64,000 nt of DNA from an uncultured Vicinamibacterales bacterium (GCA_958295905.1 OY282382.1:3558001-3622000), one strand, 5' to 3'. Positions 25,711 through 35,228 are shown, counted from the stretch's first letter. Notes: generated by a model not told the origin, from the letters alone. Program-made: numbers and translations.

Positions 25711-26738
25711 CGCCCCCGCCGCTCTCGGTGCGACGCGGGGTTCACCACGGGCTGCCAGGCGTCCCGCGCCTCGGCGAGGGTGGCGACCGGCTCCAGGAGC
25801 AGACGGCGCGCCGCCCGCCGCACGCGGTTCCGGTCGCGGTCGGTGGTCACGTACTCGACCGGGGACTTTCCGTCCACCCGCGCCAGCAGCAGGCCGGGCA
25901 GCAGCGCCGCCGCCCGCGCTTCCAGGCGCGCGGGGCGCTCCCAGTCCACGCCCTCCAGATAGGCGCCGGCCAGCCCGCCGAAACACGCGAGGAAACGCGG
26001 CGTCGCGTCCGGCGTCCACAGGCACTTCAGCAGCAGATGGTTCAGGCAGAACGCGACGTCGAACGCGGGGTCGCCGTACCACGCGCACTCGGCGTCGAGA
26101 AAGAGCGGGCCGCCGGGTCCGACGAGGATGTTCTTGGGGCTGACGTCGCCGTGCACGAGGGTGCGCCGGGTCTCCGCCGTCGCCGCCGCGAGGTCGGCGA
26201 GGCGCGGGCGCAGATCCGGATGCCGCTCGGCGGTGGCCAGCAGATACGGTTCGAGACGGATCGCGTGAAAGATGCGGCCGGTGTCGAAGCGCTCCCGGAG
26301 GTCGGCGCGGCCCGCCGTCGCGCGGTGAATCGCCGCGAGCCGGGTTCCCACCTGCCGGGCCGTCCGCTCGCGCGCCTCGCCGCGGCGGAGCTGCGCCTTC
26401 CACAAGGGGTGGGTGGCGGGATCGAGGAACCCCATGACCAGACAGTTCGACCGGGGATCGTGGCCGACGAGGGGGGGCACCCACGCCGGGTCCACCCGGG
26501 CCGCCTCCTGCAGCCACGCCCATTCGTAGCGGTTCCGTTCGACCGGCGCCTCCCAGACCGCATCGACCTTGAGCCGGGCCAGGGCCCGCTTGACGCAGAC
26601 CGGTCCGGCGGGGAGGTCGACGCGCCAGATGTCCGACGACACCCCGCCGCCGAGGGGGGTCATCGCCGGCGTCGCGTCGGCACCGACGAGCTGCAGCCGG
26701 CGCAGGGTGTCGACGATGGGGCGGTGGGGTTCCGGCAC
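25680..26738 (-). CDS. APH-family phosphotransferase
   Basis: The 352-residue protein starts at ATG 26738. It has the aminoglycoside-phosphotransferase-like kinase fold: glycine-rich PLGGGVSSDIWRV, lysine in GPVCVKRAL, the catalytic loop LVHGDVSPKNILV and the metal-binding FLDAECAWYGDPAFD. It would phosphorylate a small hydroxylated metabolite or antibiotic with ATP; the substrate is unclear, and homologues include methylthioribose, choline and homoserine kinases. The last residues (AEEAPAG and stop) fall in the first-read unit of the 19-bp array. Confidence 0.85.
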   Translation of the reverse strand: MPEPHRPIVDTLRRLQLVGADATPAMTPLGGGVSSDIWRVDLPAGPVCVKRALARLKVDAVWEAPVERNRYEWAWLQEAARVDPAWVPPLVGHDPRSNCLVMGFLDPATHPLWKAQLRRGEARERTARQVGTRLAAIHRATAGRADLRERFDTGRIFHAIRLEPYLLATAERHPDLRPRLADLAAATAETRRTLVHGDVSPKNILVGPGGPLFLDAECAWYGDPAFDVAFCLNHLLLKCLWTPDATPRFLACFGGLAGAYLEGVDWERPARLEARAAALLPGLLLARVDGKSPVEYVTTDRDRNRVRRAARRLLLEPVATLAEARDAWQPVVNPASHRERRGRRRAEEAPAG

Positions 26739-26987
26739 GGTGCCTTATCATATCGACGCCGGCCGTCCCTGGAGACCCGGGAGACCTCTGGAGACCGCCC
26801 CGTGTCGCCGGCTGGATTCCGGCGGGGCCTTGCCGCGGACTCCGGGGGCCGCCGCGCGCAAGCGAAGCGCCGCGTGCGCCCGCGGGGGGCGCGGACGCGG
26901 TTGCCGGCCTGCGGCCGGCCCGGACCGCGATCGGGGCGCAGACCGCGTCTCTGTCGGGTCGATGCGCCAATGAGTCAGGGTTGATGC

Positions 26988-28046
26988 ATGAGTGATGTGA
27001 TCCGCGCCGTCCGTTGTCACCGCTACGCCGGTCTCGATGACCGGGGCAGACCGATTCCCACGCCGGTTCCGTTGCGCGACGTCCTGTCCCTGGACGAGAT
27101 TCCCCGGCCCCGGAACGAGCCCGGGCAGGTTCTCGTGCGCGCGCACTACGCCGGCGTGCAGTACCCGGATGCGCTGCAGGCGCAGGGTCTGTACCAGCAC
27201 AAGCCGGACCTGCCGTACGTCCCGGGCATGGACGTGTCCGGAACCGTCATCGAGGCCGACGCCGATCACCTGCGGGCCGGCGACCGGGTCATCGCCCAGA
27301 TGAGCATCGGCGGCCTCGCCGAGGTGGTGCGGGCGCCGGCCGCGTCGGTCTGGCGGGTGCCGGCCGGCGTCGACCTCGCCGCCTGCGCGAACCTGGGCCG
27401 CAACTTCTTTCCCGCCTATCACTCGTTGAAGATCCTCGGCGGGGTGACCGCCGGCAGCCTGGTGCTCGTCGACGGGGCGTCCGGGGGCGTCGGCATGGCC
27501 GCGGTGGAGCTGGCCAAGGCGATGGGCGCGCAGGTCATCGCCGGCGTCAGCACCCCCGAGAAGCGGGAGCCGCCGGCCGCGGGGGGCGCCGACCGGGTGC
27601 TCTGCTACGGCGCCGACCGCGACGGCTACCGGCGGTTCAAGAACGAAGTCCGCGAAGCGTCGGCCGAACTCGGCCACCCCGCCGGGGTGGATGTCGTGCT
27701 CGACATGGTGCAGGGCGATCTGTTCGAGGCGGCGCTGTTGTCGGTGATCCGGCCCCGCGGCCGGATCTGCCTGGTGGGCTTCACGGCCGGCCAGAAGCCG
27801 ATTCGCCCCGGTCTCGTCCTCATCAAGCAGGCGGTGGTCATGGGCAGCATCTGGGCCGGGTGGGCGGCCGAGCATCCGGACGGGCATCAGCGGAACGTCG
27901 CGGAGATTCTCGGCTTTCTCGCCAACGGCGCCGTTCGGCCGCGGGTCGACCGCCTCATTCCGTTCGAGGGGTTCATTGAGGCGTTCGAGCTCTTCGAGCG
28001 CAACCGCGGCCGCGGCAACACCGTCGTCTGCGTTCACGAGGGGTGA
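26988..28046 (+). CDS. NADPH:quinone oxidoreductase-like medium-chain dehydrogenase
   Basis: The 352-residue protein starts at ATG 26988. It is a zinc-independent medium-chain dehydrogenase: GroES-like N-terminus (RAHYAGVQYPDALQAQGLY, LPYVPGMDVSGTV) and a Rossmann domain with VDGASGGVGMAAVELAKAMGA. There are no structural zinc cysteines. It probably reduces quinones or enoyl compounds with NADPH. Its 3' end is duplicated together with the 3' end of the convergent VTT-domain gene. The 249 bp upstream show no gene. Confidence 0.88.
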   Translation: MSDVIRAVRCHRYAGLDDRGRPIPTPVPLRDVLSLDEIPRPRNEPGQVLVRAHYAGVQYPDALQAQGLYQHKPDLPYVPGMDVSGTVIEADADHLRAGDRVIAQMSIGGLAEVVRAPAASVWRVPAGVDLAACANLGRNFFPAYHSLKILGGVTAGSLVLVDGASGGVGMAAVELAKAMGAQVIAGVSTPEKREPPAAGGADRVLCYGADRDGYRRFKNEVREASAELGHPAGVDVVLDMVQGDLFEAALLSVIRPRGRICLVGFTAGQKPIRPGLVLIKQAVVMGSIWAGWAAEHPDGHQRNVAEILGFLANGAVRPRVDRLIPFEGFIEAFELFERNRGRGNTVVCVHEG

Positions 28047-28199
28047 GGCGGTTCGCCGGCGTCCATCTCGTCGAGCGCGCGCCGGGCATCGAGGCGTTCG
28101 AGCTCTTCGAACGCAACCGCGGCCGCGGCAACACCGTCGTCTGCGTTCATGAGGGGTGAGGCGGTTCGCCGGCGTCCATCTCGTCGAGCGCGCGCCGGG
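27974..28199. repeat. 113-bp tandem duplication across two convergent gene ends
   Basis: Units 27974-28086 and 28087-28199 each contain GAGGCGTTCGAGCTCTTCGA...CACGAGGGGTGAGGCGG or its near-identical copy (ATGAGG for ACGAGG, GAACGC for GAGCGC). Each unit carries the stop of the plus-strand oxidoreductase gene and the stop of the minus-strand VTT gene. The plus gene uses the stop in unit 1, the minus gene the stop in unit 2. Before duplication the two stops would have overlapped by about 13 bp. Confidence 0.9.
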
Positions 28200-28848
28200 C
28201 GAGGACGGTGACGTAGGCGACGGCGGCCGCCGAGGCCGCGAGGCCCAGCCCGAGCAGGACCCACTCGCCGGCGGTGCGGGCGCCCCCGCCCAGGGTCTCG
28301 ACCCCGATGAAGCCCGCGTAGAGATAGACGCACGCTCCCGGCAGGGTGAAGACGGCGCTCGAGGCGAGGAACGTCAGGAAGGGGACGCCCGTGACCCCGA
28401 ACAGGTAGTTGCTGGCGCTGTAGGGAAGCGTGGGATTGAGGCGGACGAGGGCCACGATGCGCCAGCCCCCGCGGCTGATGGTGCGGTCGACGATCCGGAA
28501 GCGGGGGTGACGGTCCATCATCCGGAGGACCGCCTGCCGCGCGAGGTGGCGTCCGAGCAGGAACGCGGCGGCGTCGGCCACGGTGGTGGCGACGGCCACG
28601 ACCACGAGGCCCCGGCCGACGCCGTACACCGCGCCGGCGACCAGGGTCAGGGCCGCCCCCGGGACGAAGAGGAGGGCGAGGGCGACGTAGGCGGCGCCGA
28701 ATCCGATCATCCCGCCCGCCCCCCGCGCGTCCGCCCAGAGGCGGAGGGCCGACACCGCTTCGTCGACCCGCGGGGGTCCGGACAACAGGACCGCGGCCGC
28801 GAGGCCCGCGAGCAGTCCGATTACGCCGACACGCCAGCCGATTCGCAC
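28147..28848 (-). CDS. TVP38/TMEM64 (VTT domain) membrane protein
   Basis: The 233-residue protein starts at ATG 28848. It has an N-terminal hydrophobic segment, then the VTT/SNARE-associated core: LALLFVPGAALTLVAGAVYG, AFLLGRHLARQAV, VALVRLNPTLPYSASNYLFG, and two more membrane helices. Bacterial DedA/TVP38 proteins are inner-membrane proteins, and some act as lipid scramblases or undecaprenyl-phosphate transporters. The specific substrate here is unknown. Confidence 0.87.
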   Translation of the reverse strand: MRIGWRVGVIGLLAGLAAAVLLSGPPRVDEAVSALRLWADARGAGGMIGFGAAYVALALLFVPGAALTLVAGAVYGVGRGLVVVAVATTVADAAAFLLGRHLARQAVLRMMDRHPRFRIVDRTISRGGWRIVALVRLNPTLPYSASNYLFGVTGVPFLTFLASSAVFTLPGACVYLYAGFIGVETLGGGARTAGEWVLLGLGLAASAAAVAYVTVLARRALDEMDAGEPPHPS

Positions 28849-28882
28849 CTGTCGGTTACCGGTTCACCGGGGGACGGGAGCG

Positions 28883-28931
28883 GCGAGGCGGATCGCGCGG
28901 GAGGCTGCCCGATCATCCACTGAGTTTCTCT
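28883..28931 (+). repeat. Short dispersed repeat shared with 29909-29952
   Basis: The string around CGCGCGGGAGGC...CGATC..CAC..GAGTTTCTCTG occurs here and again at 29909-29952. The two copies bracket the SpoU methyltransferase gene. It may be a shared regulatory or terminator-like segment, or the edge of an old duplication. Confidence 0.5.
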
Positions 28932-28971
28932 GCCGGCGGCTATCGTAGCGCACCGTGGCGGGGCGGCCGGG

Positions 28972-29814
28972 TCATCGCGGTCCAGTGCGTACGGCTGATC
29001 CCCGCAGACGGGCGGACAGCGCGTACAGGGCGATCCCGGCCGCGGTCGCGACGTTGAGCGAGTCGACGCCGTCCGCGATCGGAATCCGGACGCGGCGGTC
29101 GACGCAGGCCGCGGCCGCGTCGCTCAGGCCCGCGCCTTCGGCGCCGAACACCAGGGCCGTCCGCCGCGGCGGCGCGGCTGCGAGCGACTGCAGATCGTCC
29201 GCGTCTCGGTCCGGGGCGAGGGCCACGGTGGTGTAGCCGTGGGCGCGCAGCCGATGCAGCCCGCCGGGCCAGTCCGGTACCTCGCCGTAGGGAATCCGGA
29301 GGGTGGCGCCGATCGATGTGCGGATCGCCTTCCGGTAGAGCGGGTCGCAGCAGCCCGGGCTGAGCAGGACGCTGCCCGCCCCGAAGGCGGCGGCGTTGCG
29401 GAAGATGCTCCCGACGTTGTCGGGATTGCCGACCTGCTCGAGGACGACGACGAGGCGGGCGGCGGAGAGGGCCGGGAGGTCGGCGTCGGTCGCCGGCGGG
29501 GGCCGTTCCCCGATCGCCAGGCATCCCCGATGGACCCGGAATCCGGTGACCTGCTTCAACAGGGAGGGCGGAGCCACGTACACTGGCAGGGTGTCGAGGG
29601 TCCGGTCGGCGAGGAGGTCGCGAACGCCGGCGAGGGCGGCCGGCGTCGCCAGCAGCGAGCGGGTGGTCAGGCGGGGATGGACCAGCAGCTCCCGCACGAC
29701 GAACCGGCTCTCGGCGACGAAGAGGCCGCGCCGGCGGAACAGGACCGGGTCCGGCACGGCCCGGAAGTCGTGGAGCCGCGGGTCCAGGGGATCGTCGACG
29801 AGCACGATCGGCAT
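28972..29814 (-). CDS. TrmH/SpoU-family RNA 2'-O-methyltransferase
   Basis: The 280-residue protein starts at ATG 29814. An N-terminal substrate-binding domain (RRRGLFVAESRFVVRELL) precedes the knotted SPOUT domain with its three motifs: VVLEQVGNPDNVGSIFRNAAAFG, LVFGAEGAGLSDAA and VRIPIADGVDSLNVATAAGIALY. These enzymes use S-adenosylmethionine to methylate a ribose 2'-OH in rRNA or tRNA. The exact target cannot be assigned. It is divergent from the aminotransferase gene. Confidence 0.9.
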   Translation of the reverse strand: MPIVLVDDPLDPRLHDFRAVPDPVLFRRRGLFVAESRFVVRELLVHPRLTTRSLLATPAALAGVRDLLADRTLDTLPVYVAPPSLLKQVTGFRVHRGCLAIGERPPPATDADLPALSAARLVVVLEQVGNPDNVGSIFRNAAAFGAGSVLLSPGCCDPLYRKAIRTSIGATLRIPYGEVPDWPGGLHRLRAHGYTTVALAPDRDADDLQSLAAAPPRRTALVFGAEGAGLSDAAAACVDRRVRIPIADGVDSLNVATAAGIALYALSARLRGSAVRTGPR

Positions 29815-29979
29815 CGGTACCGTCAGAATGGTTGCTCACCCGGCGCGCCGGACCCGCGCGGCCTGAGAATCGCCGCGCGGCGTGGTGAGGGGTGCCGGCG
29901 CGGGCGGGGCGGAGCGCGCGGGAGGCCGCCGATCGTCACCGAGTTTCTCTGTAGTCCTTCTCGTCCAGGGTGATCGCTC

Positions 29980-31155
29980 ATGTCCCACTCGGCCCGCATG
30001 GAGTCCATTACGCCGTTCCTCGCCATGGAGGTGATGGAACGCGGCATGGAGATGACCCGCGCCGGCCTCGACGTGCTGCAGCTCGGGGTCGGCGAGCCGG
30101 GGTTTCCGCCGCCGCCCGAAGTGGCGCAGGCGGTCGCCGCCGCCGTCGCGGCCGGCGACACGCACTACACCGACAGCCGCGGGCTCCACCGCCTGCGCGA
30201 GGCCATCGCCGCCGACTGCGAACGGCGGCGCGGGGTGTCCATCAGTCCCGCGCAGATCGTAGTCACCAGCGGGACGTCGCCCGCCCTGCTCATGGTCGTC
30301 AGCCTGCTGCTCGACCCCGGCGACGAGCTCATCCTGCCGACGCCCCACTATCCATGCTACCCGAACATGGTCGCGCTGTGCGGGGGGCGGCCGGTCCTGG
30401 TGCCGACGTTCCCGGACGACGGCTACGTCATCGACGTCGACCGCGTGCGGGCCGCGGTCACGCCGCGCACCCGGGGCATCCTGGTCGCCTCGCCGGCCAA
30501 CCCGACGGGGGCGGTGCAGCCCCCCGAGGTCGTGCGCGGACTGGCCGATCTCGGGGTGCCGATGCTGTCCGACGAGGTCTACGACGGGCTGCTCTACGAC
30601 GGCGCCGCCGCCACCTCGCCGCTGGGGATGACCGACCGCTGCTTCGTCTTCGACGGCTTCTCGAAGCGGTACGCGATGACCGGGTTCCGTCTGGGCTACG
30701 CGATCGCGCCGAAATCGTCGATGCGGCAGCTCGTGTCGCTGCAGCAGAACCTGTTCATCTCCGCCTCGCACTTCGTGCAGACGGCCGGCCTCGCCGCGCT
30801 CGAGGCCGGCGAGCCGCACCGGCGGATGATGGTGGCCGAGTACGACCGGCGCCGCCGGGTGCTCGTCGACGGCGTGCGCCGGCTCGGTCTCGCCGTCCCC
30901 GCCGCCCCCGCCGGCGCCTTCTACGTGCTGGCCGACGCCCGGCGCCTCGGGCGCGATTCGCTCGCGCTCGCCTTCGAGATTCTCGAGCGGACGCAGGTGG
31001 CCCTGGGGCCCGGCCGCGATTTCGGGGAGATCGCCGAAGGCTTCCTGCGGTTCTCGTTCGCCGCCGCCTTCGACGACATCGCCGCCGCCCTGGACCGGCT
31101 GGCCGAGGGGCTGCCGGCTCTGGCGGCGTCCCCCCGCGGCGGGTCCGCGCGGTAG
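29980..31155 (+). CDS. Class I/II pyridoxal-phosphate aminotransferase
   Basis: The 391-residue enzyme starts at ATG 29980. Motifs include LGVGEPGFPPPPEV, the HYTDSRGLHRLREAIA block, ASPANPTGAV, LSDEVYDGLLYDG and the PLP lysine in FDGFSKRYAMTGFRLGY. The C-terminal substrate arginine region is FLRFSFAAAFDDI. It belongs to the aspartate-aminotransferase group Ia; the amino donor is uncertain. The group II intron inserts about 80 bp downstream. Confidence 0.9.
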   Translation: MSHSARMESITPFLAMEVMERGMEMTRAGLDVLQLGVGEPGFPPPPEVAQAVAAAVAAGDTHYTDSRGLHRLREAIAADCERRRGVSISPAQIVVTSGTSPALLMVVSLLLDPGDELILPTPHYPCYPNMVALCGGRPVLVPTFPDDGYVIDVDRVRAAVTPRTRGILVASPANPTGAVQPPEVVRGLADLGVPMLSDEVYDGLLYDGAAATSPLGMTDRCFVFDGFSKRYAMTGFRLGYAIAPKSSMRQLVSLQQNLFISASHFVQTAGLAALEAGEPHRRMMVAEYDRRRRVLVDGVRRLGLAVPAAPAGAFYVLADARRLGRDSLALAFEILERTQVALGPGRDFGEIAEGFLRFSFAAAFDDIAAALDRLAEGLPALAASPRGGSAR

Positions 31156-31799
31156 CGGGCAGCGGTGCGGACGCCCGGCCTCCGCGGGGCCGAACGCCAT
31201 GCCTCGTCGCCGGCGTGCGGCGGCGCGCGGTCCCTCTAGTGCATCGCCACGACCAAAAATAGGGGCACCGGGGCACTCACCGCGAACCGCAAGAGTCCTA
31301 TGCAGTGCGCCGTGCAAAAGGCGCCATTCCTCAGCGGGTGCGAATCCCGCCCGGCAACTGTCGCTCCAGCCGGTAGCAGTCGGAGCGGACGATGGAGGCA
31401 ACGACATCGCCTGAAGCACTTCGACGACAACGGGCCGCCATTGGGCGGCTCAGCGACCATGCGGGCCGCAACGCGAGTGAACGCCGAGCAGGCCTCGAAA
31501 CGTCTAATGCGGAAGCCGACCCGCCTGCATTACGGGGAAGGCTGCCACGGGCCGGGAAGCGAGCGACGGGGGCACCGGCCGGTTCCGCCGGGGTACTGGC
31601 GGCGGCACGCATGGAAGAGGGGGATGGACGCAACACGGGAAGCCCCGCCGGTGGTGTGGCACGCGCCAACTGACAGCCCGCGAGGGTCAGGTCGGGCCGG
31701 CGAGGGTGGCGGAGAGGCCCGTAGTACCGGGGAAGCCGGGTAACGCCGGCGGAGGGAAGGGGCCTCGGTTCGAGAGCGGCGCATGACGGAGGAAGGGAC

Positions 31800-33139
31800 G
31801 TGGGGACTGTTGCGAGCCTAACCGCCTCAGAACGAGTTCAGCGACTCCAGACGGCGCTACATGCGAAGCGAAGGAAGCTCCGGGCTTCCGGTTCTACTCG
31901 CTGAGCGACAAGGTGTGGCGCGACGACGTGCTCGCGGTCGCCTGGCAGACGGTCCGCCGCAACGGCGGGACGGCCGGGGTGGACGGCGAAACGGTCGCGG
32001 GCGTCGAGTCGTTCGGGGTTGACCGGTGGCTGGGGGCACTGGCGCGGGACCTGAAGGAGGGGACCTACCGGCCGCGTGCGGTTCGGCAGGTGCTCATCCC
32101 GAAGAAGCAACGCGGGAAGTTCCGGCCGTTGGGCATTCCGTGTCTCCGGGACCGGGTGGCGCAGACGGCGGCGATGCTGGTGTTGTCGCCGATCTTCGAG
32201 GCGGACCTGCAACCGGAGCAATACGCCTACCGACCGGGCCGGGGCGCGCTTGACGCGGTCAGGCGTGCGCACCGGCTGCTGACGACGGGGCGCCGGGAGG
32301 TGGTGGACGCCGACCTGTCGGACTACTTCGGCCAGATACCGCACGCGGCGTTGATGCGGTCCATCGCGCGTCGCGTGAGCGACGGGCGTCTGTTGGGCTG
32401 GGTCAAGGCGTGGCTGGAAATGGCGGTGGAGGAGGACGACGGGCGCGGCGGTCGCCGCCGCACGAACCGGGCGCGTCGGGAGCGGAAGGGGACCCCGCAG
32501 GGGTCGCCGATTTCGCCGCTGTTCAGCAACATCTACATGCGTCGCTTCATCCTCGGCTGGAAGGTGCTGGGCTACGCCCGGCGCTTCAAGGCGGAAATCG
32601 TCAACTACGCGGACGACTTCGCGGTCCTCGGCCGCGCGCCGGCAGCGGCGATGCTGACGGCGGTCGAAGGGCTGATGAAGCGTCTGAAGCTGCCGATGAA
32701 CGCCGGGAAGACCCGCCGCTGCCGGGTGCCGGAGGAGCCGATGACGTTCCTCGGCTACCGGATTGGGCGCAACTACCGGCCGGACACGGGAGCCGCCTAC
32801 ATCGGCACACGTCCGAGCCGGGAGAGCGTCCGGAGCATCTGCCGCCGCGTGAGCGGGCTGACGACACGACGCAGCGGGCTCCTGTCGCCGGGGGTCGTGG
32901 TGGCGCGCCTCAACCGGGCATTGACCGGTTGGGCGAACTACTTCACCCTTGGGCAGGTCAGCCCGGCGTACCGCGCCGTTGACCAGCATGCTACGCGACG
33001 GCTGCGCCAGTGGCTCTGTCGTAAGCACAAGGTGCGGTCCGGGAAGAGTGTGCGCTTCCCGGACGAGCGACTCCGGCAGGAGTACGGGCTCACGTGCCTT
33101 GCGCAGCGCACGGCGAGCTTTCCGTGGGCGAAGGCATGA
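31800..33139 (+). pseudogene. ltrA: Group II intron reverse transcriptase/maturase, frameshifted near its start
   Basis: The protein would start at GTG 31800, behind GGAGGAAGG, and read MGTVASLTASERVQRLQTALHAK. The remaining text, AKEAPGFRFYSLSDKVWRDDVL and onward, is in the minus-one frame, so one base is missing near 31868. The remainder is intact: RPLGIPCLRDRVAQ, DADLSDYF, GTPQGSPISPLFSN, the catalytic VNYADDFAVL and the maturase segment RLNRALTGWANYF. No HNH endonuclease domain is visible. The downstream frame has a weak GTG at 31913. A sequencing error, a real mutation or ribosomal frameshifting are all possible. Confidence 0.85.
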
Positions 33140-33149
33140 TCTCGTCCGA

Positions 33150-33182
<33 letters not shown>

Positions 33183-33360
33183 GATGAGCGGCGACTGGAA
33201 ACGGAGTCACGGCGGGGAGTGAGGCACCGGCACCGGGCGAAAGCGGCCGGAAACAGCTACCCCCATCCGCCTACCGCCACCGCGCCAGTCGTCGACTCTA
33301 CGAAGAAATACGTCGTTCGACTCAAGTCCGTCTGTCCGAAACTTATGACGTGACGGACCA

Positions 33361-33477
33361 CTAGGAGTCTGCGCCGCAGGAAATCCTGACCACTATATGT
33401 TGTGCAAGCTAAGGCGATATAACGCTACATATTGCGCAAGATCGGATCCAAAATAGTTCTACGGCGCAGACTCCTAG
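33361..33477. repeat. 117-bp element with perfect 16-bp inverted ends
   Basis: The ends are CTAGGAGTCTGCGCCG (33361-33376) and CGGCGCAGACTCCTAG (33462-33477). The interior is AT-rich compared with the surroundings and carries two related motifs, TATGTTGTGCAAGC and ACATATTGCGCAAGA. The right end contains the stop codon of the minus-strand PQQ-propeller gene. Parts of the inverted end recur at 7735-7768 and 13670-13709. It lies about 90 bp after the presumed intron end. Confidence 0.8.
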
Positions 33478-34841
33478 GGTTGGGCGATGCGGTAGAGCGC
33501 CGACACGGTGCGGACGATGAGGCTGCCGTTGGCGACGGCGGGGGTCGCGAGGGTCCACTCCTCGAGCGCGTTGACCCCGAGCAGCTCGAACTCGGGCCCC
33601 GCCTTGACGACGTAGGTGTCGCCGTCTTCGCTGATGGCGAAGATCCGGCCGTTGTAGGCCCAGGGCGAGGCGGTGAACAGCGAGCCGCCCGGCGACACCC
33701 GTTGCCGCGGATAGACCTCTTCGCCGGTGCGCGCGTCGTGGCAGATCAGAATGCCGCGATCGAGCAGGATGTAGTGGTAGTCGCCGTAGACGAGGGCCGA
33801 CGGGTTGTAGGAGCCGAGCCGGGGATGGGACCAGGCGATGAACTCGTTGTCCGCGGCGCCCGGGGCCAGCGTGATGTCGCCGCCGGCGCCGGGGCGGATG
33901 GCATAGACCGGCCGGTTCGAGTCGGCGGTATAGCCCGAGTTCACGTACAGCAGGCCATGGCGGGCGAACGGGGTCGCGACGTGAATCGACGACATGCCGG
34001 TCAGTCCCCAGAGCGGGTTGCCGTCGAGATCGTAGGACCGCACGCCCCCCGTGCCGGTGGTCACGATCTCGGTCCGCAGGTCATGCTCCCAGACGAAGGG
34101 GGTGGCCCAGTTCGAGGCCTCGTCGCGGTCGACCCGCCACAGCTCCTCCCCGGTGTTGGTGCTGTAGGCGGCGAGAAACGACTGCTCCAGGTTGTCGTTC
34201 ACGAGAAACAGCCGGTCGCCGTGCACGACCGGCGACGAGGCGGTGCCCCAGCCCTGCCGCATCGGATAGCTCTCCACCGGCCGGCGCCAGCGCGGGGCGC
34301 CGTCGAGATCGAAGGCGAACAGGCCCACGTAGCCGAGGTAGACGTACACGTGCTCGCCGTCGGTGACCGGGGTCTCCGAGGCATAGCTGTTCTTCTCGTG
34401 CTTCGAGCCGGGCACCGCGGTGTGCAGGGTGCGCTCCCACCGCACCTGTCCGGTCTCGAAATCTATCGCGTACAGCGCCCAGCGCAGGGGGGCCTCGGGG
34501 GTCTCGAGGTCGTCGCCGGTCATCGGTCCGTCGAACGAGCGGGACTGATACTGGCTCAGCGGCTTGAGCGGGGTCTCGACCCCGCTGGTGTTCTCGACGG
34601 AGATCACGAACACCTGATCGCCCGAGACGATCGGCGAACTCCAAGCCCGGCCGGGGACCTCGATGCGCCAGACGACGTTTTCCGTGCGGCTCCAGGTGTC
34701 GGGCAGCGAGGGGCTGTCGTCGGCCACGCCTCCGTGGTGCCCGCGGAACCGGGGCCAGTCGTTCTCGGCCGACACCTTTCCCGCGGGGACGGCGACGAGG
34801 ACGGCGACCAGGAACGTGAGAGTGATGGGCTGACGATGCAC
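33474..34841 (-). CDS. PQQ-binding-like beta-propeller protein
   Basis: The 455-residue secreted protein starts at ATG 34841, with a signal peptide ending near AGKVSAEN. NDWPRFRGHHGGVA opens the outer-membrane BamB/PQQ-like propeller family found in Planctomycetes and Acidobacteriota. Repeated blades follow: VVWRIEVPGRAWSSPIV, GQVRWERTLH, GEELWRVDRDEASNWATPFV, GEEVYPRQRV. The catalytic residues of true quinoprotein dehydrogenases are not obvious, so it may be a non-enzymatic scaffold. The TAG stop lies in the right end of the 117-bp inverted-repeat element. Confidence 0.87.
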   Translation of the reverse strand: MHRQPITLTFLVAVLVAVPAGKVSAENDWPRFRGHHGGVADDSPSLPDTWSRTENVVWRIEVPGRAWSSPIVSGDQVFVISVENTSGVETPLKPLSQYQSRSFDGPMTGDDLETPEAPLRWALYAIDFETGQVRWERTLHTAVPGSKHEKNSYASETPVTDGEHVYVYLGYVGLFAFDLDGAPRWRRPVESYPMRQGWGTASSPVVHGDRLFLVNDNLEQSFLAAYSTNTGEELWRVDRDEASNWATPFVWEHDLRTEIVTTGTGGVRSYDLDGNPLWGLTGMSSIHVATPFARHGLLYVNSGYTADSNRPVYAIRPGAGGDITLAPGAADNEFIAWSHPRLGSYNPSALVYGDYHYILLDRGILICHDARTGEEVYPRQRVSPGGSLFTASPWAYNGRIFAISEDGDTYVVKAGPEFELLGVNALEEWTLATPAVANGSLIVRTVSALYRIAQP

Positions 34842-34867
34842 GGATTCCTCCTGTCCAGGTTCGCCGG

Positions 34868-35002
34868 CAGCCCGTGGCGAAGCCCCCGCCGCCCGGTTGG
34901 GTCCGTCCGACGGGCGTCTCCGTCACGCCTCGTCAGGCCGGCGTCCTGCGGCCCGGCGCTTTTCGCCGCTCCCGCGGCGTTCCACCACGGGCGGCCGGCC
35001 CT
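34868..35002. repeat. Repeat related to the outer composite element
   Basis: The left end CAGCCCGTGGCGAAG and the right end CACCACGGGC form an imperfect inverted pair about 130 bp apart. Internal text (CACGCCTCGTCAGGC, CGGCGCTTTTCGCCG) resembles the edges of the composites at 23.2-23.6 and 25.1-25.5 kb. It is the simplest version seen, without a nested family-C copy. Confidence 0.45.
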
Positions 35003-35068
35003 CCAGAGTATATTAGGACGGGCGTACGGCGCATCGCGCCCTATCGCGCCCCCCGGCGCCGGCAGGAC

Positions 35069-35228
35069 CATCCCACGCTCCGCCACCGCCGTGCTGCAGG
35101 CGGAATCGTGGCGGGTCCTGGGGCTCCGGGCGTGCGGAATCGCGGGTCTCACGAGGCGCCGGCCGGTCGGCAAGACGGTGCGACCCCTCGAACCGGTGCG
35201 GGCCGTCACGCGCAGTCGGCGTGGGATG
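35069..35228 (+). repeat. Family A MITE-like repeat, copy 2
   Basis: 160 bp; CATCCCACGCT at the left and GGCGTGGGATG at the right. It lies 34 bp before the start codon of the FAH-family gene, so it could influence that gene's expression. Confidence 0.75.

Noticed and set aside
31330-31370. tRNA-like text GCGGGTGCGAATCCCGC
   Set aside because: It looks like a T-arm, but no acceptor, D or anticodon arm can be built around it; it belongs to the structured 5' part of the group II intron.
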